Shown: in pieces, positions 61,341-64,000 of the stretch
How positions within the stretch are numbered: the first letter of the stretch is position 1
How the letters are laid out: each line of letters opens with the position of its first letter
From: Acidobacteriota bacterium
GTDB lineage: Bacteria > Acidobacteriota > Vicinamibacteria > Vicinamibacterales > Fen-181
Direction of reading: 5' to 3'
NCBI GenBank assembly: GCA_003170135.1
Contig: PMZR01000053.1
Coordinates: 106,770-170,769, forward strand
Length of the DNA: 64,000 bases
The notes under the pieces: model-generated
What the model was told of the DNA's origin: nothing
What the model saw: only the letters and a program-made list of their open reading frames with translations
Databases searched by the model: none
Program-made: the position numbers and the translations under genes

Positions 61341-62408
61341 ATGCCCACCATTCGCGAGCAACTCGAGCAGCGCGAACTGATGATGCTCGTGCCCCAGGCC
61401 GCGCGGAGCGCGGAAACACGCGGCCGCCTGCGGCCGGAGGCCGAGGACGATCTGCGGCCCGCCTTCCAGCGCGACCGCGACCGCATCATTCACTGCAAGG
61501 CCTTCCGGCGCCTCAAGCACAAGACGCAGGTGTTCTTCGCGCCGGCGGGCGATCACTACCGCACGCGGCTGACGCATACGCTCGAGGTGTCGCAGATCGC
61601 GCGCACGATCGCCAAGGCGCTCTGGCTGCACGAGGACCTGACCGAGGCGATCGCCCTCGGCCACGATCTCGGGCACGCGCCGTTCGGTCATCACGGAGAG
61701 CGCGTGTTGAACGAGCTGATGCCCGGCGGCTTCAATCACTACGAGCAGAGCTTGCGCGTCGTCGACGTGCTGGAGCGCGATGGCCGCGGCCTGAACCTGA
61801 CGTGGGAAACCCGCGACGGCATCGCGAAGCACTCCAAGGGGAAGCTCGGCGTGCCGGTCGGGACCGACTCGTCTGATCGGGCCGCCACGCTGGAAGGGCA
61901 GATCGTCCGCATCTCGGATTTGATTGCCTACGTCAATCACGACATCGACGATGCGACGCGCGCCGGCGTCCTCCAGGAAAGCGACCTGCCGAAGACCTCT
62001 GTGCGTGTGCTCGGTGAGACCTCGTCGCGGCGGATCGGGCGGATGGTCGGCGACGTGATCTTCGAGACGCGCCGCCTCCAGCTGCGTGAGATCCGGATGA
62101 CGGGCGAGGTGCTCGACGAGACGCTCGCGCTCCGGCAGTTCCTGTTCCGCGCCGTGTACGAGAACGAAGTCTCGACCGCCGAATTCCGGAAGGCCGGGGA
62201 TATTCTCGGGGCGCTGTGGACGAAGGTGCGCGAGCGGCCGCTCGACTTCCTCGACCACCGCACCGTGCAGGCCGAGGGTCCCGATGTCGCGGCGCGGGAT
62301 TTCCTGGCCGGCATGACCGACCGGTATGCCGTCGGGCTGTTCGCCCGTCTGTTCATTCCCAAGCCGTGGGTGGACATGCACCGCGCGCTCGAGGAGTGGA
62401 CGGAATAA
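61341..62408 (+). CDS. dgt: deoxyguanosinetriphosphate triphosphohydrolase-like HD protein
   Basis: 355 aa HD-domain dNTPase. HYRTRLTHTLEVSQIARTIA gives the first His, and GHDLGHAPFGHHGERVLNEL the HD pair. RIIHCKAFRRLKHKTQVF is the dGTPase family signature. May control dNTP pools. The start is decided by the ATG directly after the heptad array. Confidence 0.92.
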   Translation: MPTIREQLEQRELMMLVPQAARSAETRGRLRPEAEDDLRPAFQRDRDRIIHCKAFRRLKHKTQVFFAPAGDHYRTRLTHTLEVSQIARTIAKALWLHEDLTEAIALGHDLGHAPFGHHGERVLNELMPGGFNHYEQSLRVVDVLERDGRGLNLTWETRDGIAKHSKGKLGVPVGTDSSDRAATLEGQIVRISDLIAYVNHDIDDATRAGVLQESDLPKTSVRVLGETSSRRIGRMVGDVIFETRRLQLREIRMTGEVLDETLALRQFLFRAVYENEVSTAEFRKAGDILGALWTKVRERPLDFLDHRTVQAEGPDVAARDFLAGMTDRYAVGLFARLFIPKPWVDMHRALEEWTE

Positions 62409-62478
62409 GGCGGACGAACGCTGGTATACTGGAAGGTCCGTCCCGTTCGGAAAATCCCGTAGCCGGTGGAAACCTGCC

Positions 62479-63012
62479 ATGCTGTTGGACCTCAGCCAGA
62501 TGCGCGGAGCGCGCGACCGCCTCCAGCGCACCTATCCGCCGTCGGCCTTTGAATCGGCCGACGCCGACTACCGTGTCGTGCAGCCCGTCAGGCTGGCGTT
62601 CGACCTCTACAAGAACAAGGCGCAGTTCAGGCTGGTCGGCCGGATTTCCACCGTCCTCGAACTGCAGTGCGGTCGCTGCCTCGAGCCGTTCACGCTGAGC
62701 GTCGACGCGCCCTTCGACGTGATGTACCTGCCGCACACGGAGAACACCGGGGAAGGCGAGGTCGAGATCGAAGAAGACGACCTTGAGACGGCGTTCTACC
62801 GCGACGGGGTGATCGACCTCGGGCAGTTGATACGGGAGCAGTTCTACCTGGTGCTCCCCATGAAGCCGCTGTGCCGGGAGGCCTGCCGCGGGTTGTGCCC
62901 GCAGTGCGGCGCCAACCTGAACCAGTCGTCATGCACGTGCGTCAGCACGTGGATCGACCCGCGTCTGGAAGTCCTCCGCTCGCTGGTGCCCGGGGACGAG
63001 TCGGAGAAATGA
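62479..63012 (+). CDS. yceD: YceD/DUF177 family protein
   Basis: 177 aa from ATG 62479; TATACT near 62424 is a possible -10. Family motifs RISTVLELQCGRCLEPFTLS and the end CPQCGANLNQSSCTC with DPRLEVLRSL. The C-terminal four-cysteine zinc site is common outside proteobacteria. YceD precedes rpmF and plsX in many genomes and has been linked to 23S rRNA maturation. Confidence 0.92.
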   Translation: MLLDLSQMRGARDRLQRTYPPSAFESADADYRVVQPVRLAFDLYKNKAQFRLVGRISTVLELQCGRCLEPFTLSVDAPFDVMYLPHTENTGEGEVEIEEDDLETAFYRDGVIDLGQLIREQFYLVLPMKPLCREACRGLCPQCGANLNQSSCTCVSTWIDPRLEVLRSLVPGDESEK

Positions 63013-63122
63013 CCGCCCTTTGACTTTTGCCCCTCATCGTTAGTACATTGTTGTGTTTTGACTCATGCGCATCCCCGGCTGCCGCCGGGCGCCGCACCGC
63101 CGAGGCTCCGGAAGGAACGAAG

Positions 63123-63305
63123 ATGCCGAACCCCAAACGCCGTCATTCGAAAGCGCGGGGCCGCAAGCGCCGCACGCACGACGCGCTGCCCGCCGCGCCC
63201 GTTAGCGAATGCCCCCAGTGCCATGAAGCCAAGCTGATGCATCACGTCTGCCCGCATTGCGGCTTCTACCGGGGACGCCAGGTCCGCGAAGTCGAAGAGG
63301 TCTAG
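63123..63305 (+). CDS. rpmF: 50S ribosomal protein L32 (zinc-binding form)
   Basis: 60 aa from ATG 63123 preceded by GGAAGGAACGAAG. Starts MPNPKRRHSKARGRKRRTHD. Cysteine pairs CPQC and CPHC make it the zinc-containing C+ form. In the order yceD-rpmF-plsX. Confidence 0.96.
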   Translation: MPNPKRRHSKARGRKRRTHDALPAAPVSECPQCHEAKLMHHVCPHCGFYRGRQVREVEEV

Positions 63306-63437
63306 TCCTTCGGCGCGCCGGCACCGACCCCCGGCCGGCCGCGCGCTTCGTCAATCATCTGCTGACCGGGCCGAGGCCTCGTCTTTTGCGTCCTCGAGTG
63401 GTGGCGCGGGACAGGCGCGATCGGCCCCGACGTTATT

Positions 63438-64000
63438 GTGGTGCGCATCGCCATCGACGCGATGGGGGGCGATTACGCCCCGCAAACGATTCTCGACGGC
63501 GCGCTCGCGGCGGCGCGCCACCTTCGCATCGGCCTGACGCTGGTGGGCGACCGTGCGGCCATCGACCGCGAGTTGGCGCGTCACCGTGACGTGGCCAAGC
63601 TCGACATCGCGGTCATCGAGGCCGCCGAGACCATCGGCATGGGCGAGTCGCCCGCCGCGGCGCTGCGCCGCAAGCCGCACGCCTCGATCCGGGTGGCCGC
63701 CTCGGCCGTGGCCGGCGGGGAGGCGGCCGCGCTGTTCAGCGCCGGCAGCACGGGCGCGACCGTCGTCGCCGCGCACAGCGCGTTTGGCATGATCGCCGGC
63801 GTCGATCGGCCCGCGCTCGCCACGGTCATCCCGACCCGGGAGCGCGCCGCGGTGCTGGTGGATGTCGGCGCGAACGCCGAGTGCCGCCCCCAGCACCTGG
63901 TGCAGTTTGCGGTGATGGGCACCGTGTACGCCCGGATCGCCCTCGGCGTCGAGCGGCCGCGCGTCGGCCTGCTGTCGATCGGCGAAGAAGAGACCAAGGG
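63438..64000 (+). CDS. plsX: phosphate acyltransferase PlsX (3' truncated by window edge)
   Basis: Makes acyl-phosphate from acyl-ACP for phospholipid synthesis. The start is GTG 63438 or the adjacent GTG 63441; about 187 codons are visible and the frame is open to the window end. RIAIDAMGGDYAPQTILDGA, GESPAAALRRKPHASIRVAA, FSAGSTGATVVAAH and VDVGANAECRP are PlsX signatures. It follows rpmF after a 132-bp gap, longer than usual for this operon. Confidence 0.94.
   Translation, partial: MVRIAIDAMGGDYAPQTILDGALAAARHLRIGLTLVGDRAAIDRELARHRDVAKLDIAVIEAAETIGMGESPAAALRRKPHASIRVAASAVAGGEAAALFSAGSTGATVVAAHSAFGMIAGVDRPALATVIPTRERAAVLVDVGANAECRPQHLVQFAVMGTVYARIALGVERPRVGLLSIGEEETK

Overview
The window is a high-GC, gene-dense chromosome segment from a Gram-negative bacterium. 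It carries outer-membrane biogenesis genes (a BamA-type Omp85, two OmpH/Skp chaperones, LolC/LolD, Lnt, FabZ-LpxA, LpxI) together with an HspR-controlled dnaK-dnaJ cluster, VWA proteins, carboxypeptidase-regulatory-like remnants and secreted hypotheticals typical of Acidobacteriota. My best guess is a Vicinamibacterales-type acidobacterium; this is inference from gene content, because no rRNA or tRNA gene is present. I see no CRISPR array, prophage or intact insertion sequence.

Layout. 1-5.3 kb: an RlmD/TrmA-family methyltransferase, a class I glutamine-amidotransferase-type hydrolase, argS, mobA. 5.3-12.1 kb: a V4R-like/TPR pair, the NfeD protease with its slipin partner, a SPOR protein and lnt. 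12.1-15.3 kb: a degraded stretch, prfB with its programmed frameshift, a CBS-domain protein and a long intergenic palindrome. 15.3-19.7 kb (minus): PBP1A and a FecR/DUF6600-like protein. 19.8-26.7 kb: dnaK, dnaJ, hspR, a compact sigma factor, a DnaC-like ATPase and hemW. 26.7-35.3 kb: secreted and outer-membrane hypotheticals, a fatty acid desaturase, acyl-CoA dehydrogenase-meaB-mce (propionyl/methylmalonyl-CoA metabolism), mtnP and a PfkB kinase. 35.4-40.8 kb: membrane proteins, including a spermidine-synthase-like fusion, and a VWA protein. 40.9-48.8 kb: enoyl-CoA hydratase, ribH, nusB, lysS, lolC, lolD, clpC. 48.8-57.4 kb: the envelope cluster bamA, two ompH, fabZ-lpxA fusion, lpxI, Gfo/Idh oxidoreductase. 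57.6-64 kb: TonB-like protein, miaA, hfq, deoB, dgt, yceD, rpmF and the start of plsX.

The most unusual signal is a family of short arrays with a strict 7-nt period. I count thirteen in 64 kb. Eleven sit in gene junctions. Two lie inside essential-type genes, the RNA methyltransferase and hemW, where three DNA heptads read as a repeated heptapeptide. The unit sequence differs between arrays, but the period is constant and several arrays switch orientation midway, giving hairpins. Other points of interest are an intergenic palindrome of about 240 bp, two tiny membrane-peptide ORFs coupled by ATGA overlaps, a FabZ-LpxA fusion, an lnt that seems to lack a standard start codon, an ArgS without a KMSKS loop, and a sigma factor inside the HspR operon.
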